Assembly (NCBI GenBank): GCA_903837285.1
Contig: CAILUD010000024.1
Coordinates: 1 to 40,308 of the forward strand
Source: an uncultured Bacteroidota bacterium
GTDB lineage: Bacteria; Bacteroidota; Bacteroidia; Bacteroidales; GWA2-32-17
Direction of reading: 5' to 3'
Length of the DNA: 40,308 nucleotides
In this document: positions 1 through 7,883 of the stretch, piece by piece
Position numbering within the stretch: position 1 is the stretch's first letter
How the letters are laid out: each line of letters opens with the position of its first letter
Translations under genes and position numbers: made by a program
Notes under the pieces: generated by a model
What the model saw: only the letters and a program-made list of their open reading frames with translations
What the model was told of the DNA's origin: nothing
Database searches by the model: none

Positions 1-120
1 ATAGTTTTTAAATACTGATTATGTGACTATTATGATATAAATAAGTTTACTGTTAAGGGCTATTCAAAAGATGTTTAATTATGTAAATAGAATAGCATAA
101 AAAGATGCAATTTACTCTGA

Positions 121-181
121 TTACATTTGTAATACAAGCCTTAGTTTACATTTGTAATATGACAATAAATTTGCATATGTA
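121..181. promoter_or_regulatory. Triple TACA-N2-TGTA operator array
   Basis: Two perfect TACA-TT-TGTA palindromes (122-131 and 147-156) and a third with one mismatch (TGCA-TA-TGTA, 172-181) have centres exactly 25 bp apart. TACA-N2-TGTA is the operator core bound by BlaI/MecI-family winged-helix repressors. The array lies about 190-250 bp upstream of sdaA, so it may instead control a divergent gene beyond the left edge of the window. The rest of 1-367 shows no coding sequence; 182-367 holds nothing else I can name. Confidence 0.5.
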
Positions 182-367
182 AACAGTGCTAAAAAATATT
201 TGAAACTATAATATTGCATTAGAGCTCCAAAATCAGACTCACTGATATCTCGGTTCATTTTTTTTACTGCTCCTCTCCTACGCTTTTAAAAGTTTAAATT
301 TGGATGTCGTTAAACTCTTTTTATTAAAAATCTGAACAAATCATTTACTTTTACAAAAAGTCAAATT

Positions 368-1573
368 ATGCAATCCATTAAAGATATTTTCAGAATTGGT
401 AATGGTCCATCAAGTAGTCATACTATGGGACCACTTAGAGCTACCAGAATTTTTAAAGAGAAACATACTAATGCTTCAAGTTTTAGAGTTACATTATACG
501 GAAGTCTTGCAGCTACTGGAAAAGGTCACTTTACAGATACTGCAATTATAAATGAATTTAAACCTGTTTCAACAGAAATAATTTGGAGGCCAAAAGAGTT
601 TTTGCCAGAACATCCTAACGGATTAACCTTTGAAGCTATTGATAGTAATGGTAATACTTTAGATTCTTGGACAACTTTCAGTATTGGTGGAGGTGCATTA
701 TGGGAAGATAACTTAAATTCTCCTACTCAAGTTTATCCTCACAAAAATATGCATGAGATATTACACTACTTAAATAATAGCGGAAAAACTTATTGGGAAT
801 ATGTAGAGGAATTTGAAGGCCCTGAGATTTGGATATATTTAACCGAAGTATGGGAAGCCATGAAAAATTCGATTCATAATGGCTTAGAAAACGATGGTGT
901 TATACCTGGAGCCCTTCACCTATCAAGAAAAGCGGCACTTTACAATACACGTTCACAGGGTTTCAGTGGAAGCTTAAAACGCAAAACTTTACTTTTTTCT
1001 TATGCTTTGGCTGTATCTGAAGAAAATGCATCGTGCGGAAAAGTAGTTACCGCTCCTACCTGTGGTTCATGTGGAGTATTGCCAGCAGTTTTGTATCATA
1101 TTTCAAAAGATTATGAAATGGCTGATAATAAAATATTAAAAGCTTTGGCAACAGCTGGAATATTTGGGAACGTTATTAAAACAAATGGCTCAATATCTGG
1201 TGCCGAAGTTGGTTGTCAGGGCGAAATTGGTTCTGCATGCGCTATGGCAGCTGCAGCTGCTACAAAATTATTTGGAGGAACACCACCGCAAATTGAATAT
1301 GCAGCCGAAATGGGTTTGGAACATCACCTTGGTTTAACATGCGATCCTATTGGTGGTTTTGTGCAAATTCCTTGTATAGAAAGAAACGCCTTTGCAGCCA
1401 CACGTGCACTTGATGCATCAGCATTTGCGATACTTTCAGATGGACACCATTATATAAGTTTTGATAAAGTAATAGAAACAATGTTGCAAACCGGGCACGA
1501 TTTACCTAGCCTTTATAAAGAAACTTCAATAGGTGGTTTAGCTGCTATTGTTAAAGAAAAAGATGAAGATTAA
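368..1573 (+). CDS. sdaA: L-serine dehydratase, iron-sulfur dependent, single chain
   Basis: Cytosolic enzyme that deaminates L-serine to pyruvate and ammonia with a [4Fe-4S] cluster. The beta (regulatory-like) and alpha (catalytic) domains are fused in one 401-residue chain. Near the N-terminus is the family motif IGNGPSSSHTMGP. Cys283, Cys325 and Cys336 have the same spacing (42 and 11 residues) as the cluster cysteines of the Legionella enzyme, and the surrounding motifs CQGEIGSAC and GLTCDPIGGF are typical. The chain ends in an acidic KEKDED and lacks the C-terminal cysteine that caps the cluster in the Legionella protein. ATG start. It is a single gene, with its stop 4 bp from the convergent stop of the ComA-like gene. 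Confidence 0.95.
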   Translation: MQSIKDIFRIGNGPSSSHTMGPLRATRIFKEKHTNASSFRVTLYGSLAATGKGHFTDTAIINEFKPVSTEIIWRPKEFLPEHPNGLTFEAIDSNGNTLDSWTTFSIGGGALWEDNLNSPTQVYPHKNMHEILHYLNNSGKTYWEYVEEFEGPEIWIYLTEVWEAMKNSIHNGLENDGVIPGALHLSRKAALYNTRSQGFSGSLKRKTLLFSYALAVSEENASCGKVVTAPTCGSCGVLPAVLYHISKDYEMADNKILKALATAGIFGNVIKTNGSISGAEVGCQGEIGSACAMAAAAATKLFGGTPPQIEYAAEMGLEHHLGLTCDPIGGFVQIPCIERNAFAATRALDASAFAILSDGHHYISFDKVIETMLQTGHDLPSLYKETSIGGLAAIVKEKDED

Positions 1574-1586
1574 AATTCTAATCTTC
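1565..1586. terminator. Short inverted repeat across two convergent stop codons
   Basis: An 8-bp perfect inverted repeat (GAAGATTA / TAATCTTC) with a 6-nt loop sits exactly over the convergent ends of sdaA and the ComA-like gene, followed on the plus strand by a pyrimidine-rich stretch. It could act as a weak bidirectional terminator. The stem is AT-rich, so this is uncertain. Confidence 0.3.
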
Positions 1587-2357
1587 TTCTTTTAACTCAT
1601 CAGGTAGATAATGTAAAAAGGTATCGCCACGTAATCCAAGACGTATTGTTTCTAATGATATTACTTCGTTTGGAGCAATGTTACCAAGATTAACATCTGC
1701 ACCCAACAATTTAACAAACCAAACTTGTTGTGCTTTGTTAGGAGCTTCCCATAAAATAGAATTTTCGGGAACATTTTCAAGTATTTTATTTATAAGAACA
1801 ACATGTGCATTTCCATTTGATTTAAAAATGCCTACATTTCCACTTTCGCGAGCTTCGGCAATAACATTAACAGAACCTGCAGCAAGTTCATTTTTCATCA
1901 TCTTAATCCATTTATTTGGAGCAATGATAATACCTGCATCTTTTGTTCCTACTTCAGATATTACTGTAAATTCCTGTGAAAGTTTTCGAATATACTCACA
2001 TTTAACATCGTGCTCCATATGCATAGAACCATCAGAAACTTCGACTAAATCAACATTATGAGTTGAAACATATTTTCTGAAATCATCATACATATTTCTT
2101 ACTACAAAAGCTTCGAAAAGTGTACCTCCAAAGTATGGTCTGATGTTATTTTGTTGAAATAATTTTATTTTTTCTTTAACATTTTTTGAAACTAAAGATG
2201 TTCCAAAACCTAATTTTAAAAAATCAATTAAATGTCCCGAAGAATCACAAAGATTTTCAGCTTCCTGCATGCTTAATCCTTTGTCCATAACCATTGTTAA
2301 CCCTTTTTTGCGGGGTTTTTCATCACGTTCGGGAATGTATGGTAATTTGTAATTCAT
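1578..2357 (-). CDS. Phosphosulfolactate synthase (ComA family)
   Basis: 259 residues, the usual length of the ComA family, a TIM-barrel enzyme that adds sulfite to phosphoenolpyruvate to give (2R)-phosphosulfolactate. Family features visible: an N-terminal GLTMVMDKG segment, DFLKLGFGTS, PYFGGTLFE, the VEVSDGSM motif, ISEVGTKD and a C-terminal LGLRGDT. In archaea the reaction opens coenzyme M synthesis, and in Bacillus it leads to sulfolactate. No later step (phosphatase, dehydrogenase) is visible here, so the product's fate is unknown. Its ATG overlaps the stop of the upstream TPR gene (ATGA), so the two are probably translationally coupled. Confidence 0.85.
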   Translation of the reverse strand: MNYKLPYIPERDEKPRKKGLTMVMDKGLSMQEAENLCDSSGHLIDFLKLGFGTSLVSKNVKEKIKLFQQNNIRPYFGGTLFEAFVVRNMYDDFRKYVSTHNVDLVEVSDGSMHMEHDVKCEYIRKLSQEFTVISEVGTKDAGIIIAPNKWIKMMKNELAAGSVNVIAEARESGNVGIFKSNGNAHVVLINKILENVPENSILWEAPNKAQQVWFVKLLGADVNLGNIAPNEVISLETIRLGLRGDTFLHYLPDELKEED

Positions 2358-3781
2358 TTTTTTAATTTTTTGTTCGGCAAATCTAATAAGCCTTTAAATC
2401 CAGCAAAATCTTTTGCATCCGGAAAAATCTTTAAAAAATCAACTATTAAAGCAGAATCAACTTCTATTGCTTGTCTTAAGTATTCTGCTGCTTTCTGATT
2501 TTTATCTTTTGAAATATAAAGTCCTGCAAGTCTATATAAAACTGGCGCTTTTTCTTCAATAGAAAAATAACCATCTTCTAGTACATCAATCGATTTTTTA
2601 AAATCTCCAAGAGCTTGATATAACTCAGATTGCAATAATATATAATCTACTTCTTCGGGTGCTACTTTTATAGCAATTTCAATATGTGGTAATGCTTCAG
2701 AAAACATTCCTGTTTTAAGATACAGTTCTGCTAACGAATATTGTGCTTCTGGATTTTCAGCATCAATTAAAACAGAATTTGTAAGACATACTAGACTTTC
2801 TGCATAATCTTCGAGATACATTTTAATAACACCTTTACCTAGCCATGCATCTGAATGATTTTTATCTTTTTCAATTGTTAAATCGTAATATTTTATTGCA
2901 GTTTCCAATTTATCCAATTTTTCGAAGCACTCGCCAATATAATAATATACATCAGCAAAATCGGTATCGTAATTTAAATACTCTTTATATATTTCTACTG
3001 CTTCAGTATATTTTTCGAGTGAAAGATACAGGTTTGCTTTAGCTAAATATGCACTTAAATATTCCGGATCAATTGCAAGAGCGTAATCAAAAGCTTCTAT
3101 TGCTTTTGCTGTATTGTTAATTTTAATATAAATAAGTCCTAAATTGTACCAGTTAAACTCTAAGAAAGGATCAATATCGATACATTTCAAATAAAATTCA
3201 ATACATTTATTAAAGTTAGAAACACCATCATAACAATAAGCAATTTCTGCTAATGATTCTAAATTTTTTGGGTTTACATCAATTGATTTATTAAGATATT
3301 TAATTGCAAGTGCAAATCTATTTGTATGCCCTAAGTGAAAACCAATAGAGAAAAGTATTTCATCTTTTTTAATTTCCTCAGGAATAAAATTAATACATTC
3401 TTCAAATTTTCTAATAGCTTCTTTGGTATTGTTAAGATTTAAATATGTTATTCCTAACAATAAAAAAATTTCAAAATTTTCTGAATCATGTAGCAAAGCA
3501 TTTTTTAATTCTGAAAGTGCTTCAACCGGTTTTCCTTTATCTAATAAAAGCTGAGCTTTTTTCAGTTTTATTTCAGGAGAAGATGGGAAAAGTCCGGATG
3601 CAATATTTGTAGCTTCAAATGCACTAGAAAATTTATTTTGCTCTACATAAAACTCTATAATAGACTCAAAATCATCAACGTCAAAAAAGAATGGTTTTTT
3701 CTTTCGCAACAAATCTTCGTAGCGATTAACAATCTCCTCACGATTTTTTTCTTCAAAAAATCTATCGTTATCTTCAAACAT
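2354..3781 (-). CDS. TPR repeat protein
   Basis: About 475 residues made almost entirely of tetratricopeptide repeats. Roughly ten 34-residue units can be read, for example those beginning AEAIEAFDYALAIDPEYLSAY-like and ETAIKYYDLTIEKD-like. There is no signal peptide, so it is probably a cytosolic scaffold. The ATG at 3781 is chosen because the open frame before it can only begin at a TTG, and because a purine-rich GAAAGAAG and a -7 box lie just upstream. It overlaps the ComA-like gene by 4 nt and is likely first in that operon. TPR proteins of this shape are common in Bacteroidota, and a specific partner cannot be named. Confidence 0.85.
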   Translation of the reverse strand: MFEDNDRFFEEKNREEIVNRYEDLLRKKKPFFFDVDDFESIIEFYVEQNKFSSAFEATNIASGLFPSSPEIKLKKAQLLLDKGKPVEALSELKNALLHDSENFEIFLLLGITYLNLNNTKEAIRKFEECINFIPEEIKKDEILFSIGFHLGHTNRFALAIKYLNKSIDVNPKNLESLAEIAYCYDGVSNFNKCIEFYLKCIDIDPFLEFNWYNLGLIYIKINNTAKAIEAFDYALAIDPEYLSAYLAKANLYLSLEKYTEAVEIYKEYLNYDTDFADVYYYIGECFEKLDKLETAIKYYDLTIEKDKNHSDAWLGKGVIKMYLEDYAESLVCLTNSVLIDAENPEAQYSLAELYLKTGMFSEALPHIEIAIKVAPEEVDYILLQSELYQALGDFKKSIDVLEDGYFSIEEKAPVLYRLAGLYISKDKNQKAAEYLRQAIEVDSALIVDFLKIFPDAKDFAGFKGLLDLPNKKLKK

Positions 3782-3801
3782 ATTTTTTCTTCTTTCAACA
3801 T

Positions 3802-3809
3802 CAAAATTA
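3802..3809 (-). promoter_or_regulatory. -7 box (TAATTTTG) of the TPR/ComA operon
   Basis: Exact match to the Bacteroidota -7 consensus TAnnTTTG, placed so that transcription would begin about 16 nt before the ATG at 3781. No clear -33 TTG at the usual distance. The rest of the 338-bp divergent gap up to 4119 is AT-rich with no other recognisable feature except the small leader ORF described separately. Confidence 0.45.
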
Positions 3810-4084
3810 CAAAAAAAAAATGAAGAAAAATAAATCAAATTTAAAATTCAAAATTTTCGTTGTTCATTTTTGTAGAAAACAATTGACGTTTTTTGAATTA
3901 ACATTTTTGAATAGTACTAAATATCAAATGTTAATAAAGTCGATAAAGTTTAAGTGTAAAATATTGTATGAATATGTGTTATGAAGATGTATTGTTATAT
4001 AATGTTAGTTGAAAAATACTATTATTTATTTTTTTTGATAGTCATCTACTTATCATTTTTAATGTAAAATTGTATCAAATATTC

Positions 4085-4111
4085 ATGAAAAAAAATTCTA
4101 TCGAAGTTTAA
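4085..4111 (+). CDS. Possible leader peptide before the aminomutase gene
   Basis: Nine codons including stop, encoding MKKNSIEV, ending 8 nt before the ATG of the lysine 2,3-aminomutase gene. Two lysine codons follow the start. A mini-ORF this short can arise by chance in AT-rich DNA, so this is a weak call. Confidence 0.15.
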   Translation: MKKNSIEV

Positions 4112-4119
4112 TTAAAACT

Positions 4120-5379
4120 ATGGAAAGCAATTCATTAAGCGAAGCACTGATACATGACACCGAGGTAAACAAGGAAGAAGAACCTCCGAGTCTGGTTGCT
4201 AAATATCATATAAACAGACATAAAGTAATTGATTCTCTTCTGCATACAACAGAAGCGAAAACTACTTCTGCTTTTAGAAAAGAATATTTACCTGGCGTAT
4301 CAGATGAAGAATGGAACGATTGGCATTGGCAGATAAGAAATAGTTTCAGATATTTTAGCCAACTTGAAAAATTCTTTAAAATAAAACTTCCAGAAACTCA
4401 CGAATCTATTAATAAAGATTCTTTGCCTTTAAGAATAACACCTTATTATGCTAGTCTTATAGATTTTTCAGATGCAAATGATCCTTTATATAGAAGTGTA
4501 GTTCCATCTGCAAATGAATATAAAATTTTTCCTGGCGAATCTTCAGATCCCCTACACGAGAACAATAGCAGCCCTGTTCCAAATCTTGTTCATCGATATC
4601 CCGATAGAGCATTATTTCTTGTAACAGGCTTTTGTAGCACTTATTGCAGATATTGTACACGTTCGCATATGGTTGCTAAAAAGGACAAATCGCATTTTAG
4701 CTTAAATGATTTTGAACCTGCATTTGAATATTTAGAAAACCATCCTGAAGTGCGTGATGTATTGCTTTCGGGCGGTGATCCATTTACTTTACCACAAGAC
4801 AGACTAGAATATATCTTACAAAGATTACGTTCAATTAAACATATTCAAATTATTCGTATTGGAACAAAAGTTCCTGCTGTACTTCCTCAAAGAATTACTC
4901 AGGAGTTTGTTGATATGTTAAAACAATATCATCCATTATTTGTAAGTATTCATTTTACTCATCCTTCTGAATTAACACCTGAAGTTGAGCAAGCAACAAG
5001 GCTTTTAGCTAATGCTGGAATTCCTTTGGGAAGTCAGACAGTATTATTAAAAGATATTAATGATGATGTTACAACAATGAAGAATTTAATGCATGGATTA
5101 TTAAAATGCCGTGTTCGTCCATATTATTTATATCAATGCGATCCTATTTTAGGCTCCGGACATTTCAGAACAACAGTCAAGAAAGGATTGGAAATTATTA
5201 AAGGATTACGTGGATTTACTTCAGGATATGCAATTCCAACTTATGTTGTAGATGCACCTGGTGGAGGAGGTAAAATTCCATTATTACCAGATTATGTTAC
5301 TTCGCATAATAAGAAAGGACTAAAACTTAAAAATTACGAAGGAAAAACATATCTTTATCCTGATTACATTGAAGAATAA
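4120..5379 (+). CDS. Lysine 2,3-aminomutase family radical SAM enzyme (KamA-like)
   Basis: 419 residues, very close in sequence to clostridial lysine 2,3-aminomutase (SAM- and PLP-dependent conversion of L-lysine to beta-lysine). The radical SAM cluster motif is Cys172-x3-Cys176-x2-Cys179. Asp341 (QCDPILGSGHFRT) and Asp378 (VVDAPGGGGK), 37 residues apart, match LAM Asp293/Asp330, which bind the lysine side-chain amine; glutamate 2,3-aminomutase has Lys and Asn there. Lys385 matches the PLP lysine (LAM Lys337). Compared with LAM it has about 47 extra N-terminal residues and lacks the C-terminal cysteine tail; the residue equal to LAM Cys268 is Asp, so the structural zinc site is absent. First gene of a four-gene operon whose partners point to beta-lysine being ligated or acylated rather than fermented. 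Confidence 0.88.
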   Translation: MESNSLSEALIHDTEVNKEEEPPSLVAKYHINRHKVIDSLLHTTEAKTTSAFRKEYLPGVSDEEWNDWHWQIRNSFRYFSQLEKFFKIKLPETHESINKDSLPLRITPYYASLIDFSDANDPLYRSVVPSANEYKIFPGESSDPLHENNSSPVPNLVHRYPDRALFLVTGFCSTYCRYCTRSHMVAKKDKSHFSLNDFEPAFEYLENHPEVRDVLLSGGDPFTLPQDRLEYILQRLRSIKHIQIIRIGTKVPAVLPQRITQEFVDMLKQYHPLFVSIHFTHPSELTPEVEQATRLLANAGIPLGSQTVLLKDINDDVTTMKNLMHGLLKCRVRPYYLYQCDPILGSGHFRTTVKKGLEIIKGLRGFTSGYAIPTYVVDAPGGGGKIPLLPDYVTSHNKKGLKLKNYEGKTYLYPDYIEE

Positions 5380-5391
5380 TAAATTTTAAAT

Positions 5392-6369
5392 ATGCTTGTC
5401 GGGATAACATACGACCTTCGTGACGAATATCTGAAAGAAGGTTTTACCGAAGAAGAAACTGCCGAATTTGATAAAGAAGAAACTATTGAAGGTATTGAAA
5501 ATGCTTTGATAAAAGCTGGTTTCAAAACCGAAAGAATTGGTCATGTTCGTAACCTTGCAAAACTTCTTGTTGAAGGAAAAAAATGGGATATTGTTTTTAA
5601 TATTTCCGAAGGAATGTATGGACTAGCACGTGAAGCCCAGGTGCCTTGTTTGCTTGATGCATATAATATTCCTTATGTTTTTTCTGATGGACTCGTTCTT
5701 GCACTTTCATTGCACAAAGGTCTTACAAAGCGTGTTATAAGAGATGCAGGATTAGCTACACCAGATTTTGCAATTGTTGAAACAATAGGCGATGTTGATG
5801 ATATTAAATTAAAATATCCACTCTTTGCAAAACCAGTAGCCGAAGGAACCGGGAAAGGAATTTCAGGATTGTCTAAAATAACTTCAAAAGAAGAATTAAA
5901 AGAAACTTGTAAAATGCTTCTTAAAAAATTTAATCAACCTGTTTTGGTTGAAAGATTTTTGCCGGGAAGAGAATTTACTGTGGGAGTTGTTGGAACAGGA
6001 AAAGACACAAGAGCAGTTGGTATAATGGAAGTTGTTTTTAAGAAAACCGAGAAAACAAAAATTTACAGTCTCGAAAATAAAGAGAACTATCACGAAGTAA
6101 TTGATTATTCTGTTCCGGAAGAAGAAATTACTAAACTTTGTTACGAATTAACAGAAAAATGCTGGCAGGTGCTTGGTTGTCGCGATGGTGGCCGTGTTGA
6201 CTTAAGAATGGACGATACTGGAATCTTAAATTTTATTGAAGTAAATCCTTTAGCTGGTTTAAATCCTGTTCATTCTGATTTACCCATTTTATGTCGTTTT
6301 GCAGGAACAAGTTACCAGAAATTAATTGAAATGATTATGGATTCAGCTATTCAAAGATTAAAAAAATGA
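5392..6369 (+). CDS. ATP-grasp ligase, D-Ala-D-Ala ligase-like (first of two)
   Basis: 325-residue ATP-grasp enzyme of the carboxylate-amine ligase type, which activates an acid as an acyl phosphate and couples it to an amine. Visible parts: an N-terminal Rossmann-like domain (MLVGITYDLR), the ATP-binding lysine in FAKPVAEGTGKG (about residue 145), the LVERFLPGREFTVGV strand, and the Mg-binding set VDLRMDDTG...FIEVNPLAG (about 275-295). It lies 12 bp after the aminomutase and overlaps the next ligase by 4 nt. The pair next to an aminomutase makes a role in cell-wall D-Ala-D-Ala synthesis unlikely. The substrate is inferred (beta-lysine or a product of it) and not shown. Confidence 0.85.
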   Translation: MLVGITYDLRDEYLKEGFTEEETAEFDKEETIEGIENALIKAGFKTERIGHVRNLAKLLVEGKKWDIVFNISEGMYGLAREAQVPCLLDAYNIPYVFSDGLVLALSLHKGLTKRVIRDAGLATPDFAIVETIGDVDDIKLKYPLFAKPVAEGTGKGISGLSKITSKEELKETCKMLLKKFNQPVLVERFLPGREFTVGVVGTGKDTRAVGIMEVVFKKTEKTKIYSLENKENYHEVIDYSVPEEEITKLCYELTEKCWQVLGCRDGGRVDLRMDDTGILNFIEVNPLAGLNPVHSDLPILCRFAGTSYQKLIEMIMDSAIQRLKK

Positions 6370-7355
6370 GAAAAATTGAAAAGATTGCAATAGTTTATAA
6401 TGAAGTGCAGCAAAATGCTGGACCCGATGAACTAGATATTTTAGATCAGGTTGAATTGGCTGAAAACAGTTTGCACGAATTAGGTTATAAAACTTGTAAA
6501 ATAACTGTAAACCTAGATTTAACTCAGTTAAAAAAATCTTTATTAGAAGAAAAACCTGATTTAATTTTTAATCTTGTTGAGAGCATAAATAATCATGGTG
6601 AATTGTTATACTTTGCTCCTGCTCTATATAATAATTTAAAAATTCCATATACAGGTGTTAATACTGAAGGCTTATTTATCACAACAAATAAACCTCTTGC
6701 AAAGCACTGGATGCGCAGTAACAATATACCAACAGCCGATTGGTTTGAGCTTTATGAAACAGATAAATTAGATAAAAACAAAACATACCTTGTAAAACCA
6801 AAATTAGAAGATGGTTCAATGGGATTTGATGATGATTTAGTTTTTAAAGGTGCCGATGTTAACAAATTTGAGAAAATTAAAACATTAAGTCCTTTCCATT
6901 TTTTTATTGAAGAATATATTGAAGGTCGTGAGTTTAATATTTCAGTACTTGGTGGCGATAAAGGTCCGGAAGTACTTCCTGTTCCAGAAATGAATTTTCA
7001 TAATTATCCTGAAGGAAAGCCAAAAATTATGGGATTCCGTGCAAAATGGGAAGAAAATAGTTTCGAATACGATAATACTTCACGCAGTTTTATTGATGAA
7101 GAATCGGAAAAGGATTTAGTAAATTTACTTAAGAAGATTTGTATTGATTGCTGGAATGTATTTCAATTGACAGGTTTTGTAAGAGTAGATTTTAGAATAG
7201 ATAAAGATGGAAACCCATTTGTTCTAGAAGTAAATGCAAATCCATGTATAACACCAGGCAGCGGATTTTATAGTGCATGCGAGAAAAAGGGATATAGTTT
7301 TTCATATGCAGTAACAAGAATGATTGAAGATACAGTAAGATATTTAACAAATTAA
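6366..7355 (+). CDS. ATP-grasp ligase, D-Ala-D-Ala ligase-like (second of two)
   Basis: 329 residues and a distant paralogue of the preceding ligase. It has an N-terminal domain with IFNLVESINNHGE, an ATP lysine in YLVKPKLEDGSMGF, FFIEEYIEGREFNISVLGG, and the metal-binding VRVDFRIDKDG...VLEVNANPCITPGSG near the C-terminus. Its ATG overlaps the stop of the first ligase (ATGA), so the two are probably made in equal amounts and may act in sequence, or as a heteromer, to build a three-part conjugate. The substrate cannot be read from sequence. Confidence 0.85.
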   Translation: MRKIEKIAIVYNEVQQNAGPDELDILDQVELAENSLHELGYKTCKITVNLDLTQLKKSLLEEKPDLIFNLVESINNHGELLYFAPALYNNLKIPYTGVNTEGLFITTNKPLAKHWMRSNNIPTADWFELYETDKLDKNKTYLVKPKLEDGSMGFDDDLVFKGADVNKFEKIKTLSPFHFFIEEYIEGREFNISVLGGDKGPEVLPVPEMNFHNYPEGKPKIMGFRAKWEENSFEYDNTSRSFIDEESEKDLVNLLKKICIDCWNVFQLTGFVRVDFRIDKDGNPFVLEVNANPCITPGSGFYSACEKKGYSFSYAVTRMIEDTVRYLTN

Positions 7356-7360
7356 AGAAT

Positions 7361-7843
7361 ATGAACATAACATTTCGCACAGAGCTTAGAGAGTCAGATT
7401 TAACTGATATTCAGAATATTGTTGAGTCAACTGGTTTCTTCTACGATTTTGAAATTCCTGTTGCTGTTGATTTAGCCAGAGAAGCTTTAACTCACGGTCA
7501 GGAAAAAACTGAATATTTTTTCTTGTTTCTTGAAGTTGATGGCAAAACTGTAGCTTATTCATGTTATGGACCTATTGCATGTACAATTGGTAGCTTTGAT
7601 TTGTATTGGATTGCAACGCATAATGATTTTAGAGGTAAAGGTGTGGGTAAAAAATTATTAGAAAAAACTCACGAAGCAATTAAAGCCAGAGGTGGAAAAC
7701 TTGTGATTGCCGAAACATCAGGAACCGAAAAATATCTTCCAACAAGAATGTATTATGATAAAGTTGGATATAAAGCTGAGGCAATTATTAAAGATTTTTA
7801 TCAACCTGGCGACGATAAATTTATGTACGTTTTCAGATTATAG
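7361..7843 (+). CDS. GNAT family N-acetyltransferase
   Basis: 160-residue GCN5-related acetyltransferase. The acetyl-CoA pyrophosphate loop is FRGKGVGKKLL (about residues 88-98), followed by the usual alpha helix, KLVIAETSG strand and the MYYDKVGYK near-C-terminal strand. It starts 5 bp after the second ligase and is the last gene of the aminomutase operon. An acetyltransferase with a lysine 2,3-aminomutase recalls the AblA/AblB pair that makes N-epsilon-acetyl-beta-lysine, but AblB is longer and those operons have no ATP-grasp genes, so the product here is probably different. Confidence 0.85.
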   Translation: MNITFRTELRESDLTDIQNIVESTGFFYDFEIPVAVDLAREALTHGQEKTEYFFLFLEVDGKTVAYSCYGPIACTIGSFDLYWIATHNDFRGKGVGKKLLEKTHEAIKARGGKLVIAETSGTEKYLPTRMYYDKVGYKAEAIIKDFYQPGDDKFMYVFRL

Positions 7844-7852
7844 TATTATGCT

Positions 7853-7872
7853 GTCAGGTCTTTCGACCTGAC
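7853..7872 (+). terminator. Hairpin after the aminomutase operon
   Basis: GTCAGGTC / GACCTGAC, an 8-bp perfect stem with a TTTC loop starting 9 bp after the GNAT stop, followed by an AT-rich stretch. A plausible operon terminator, though a clean T-run is missing. It may equally be one more of the hairpin repeats next to it. Confidence 0.45.
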
Positions 7873-7883
7873 TTATTCTATAC

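Noticed and set aside
1678..2061. 127-codon open frame on the plus strand
   Set aside because: Entirely opposite the ComA-like gene, which has clear family motifs.
4120..5379. EpmB (EF-P lysylation) role for the aminomutase
   Set aside because: No efp or epmA gene nearby, the chain is longer than EpmB, and it is in an operon with ligases and an acetyltransferase.
5392..7355. Two ordinary cell-wall D-Ala-D-Ala ligases (ddl)
   Set aside because: Two coupled copies behind an aminomutase, far from any mur/fts genes, fit a dedicated pathway better.
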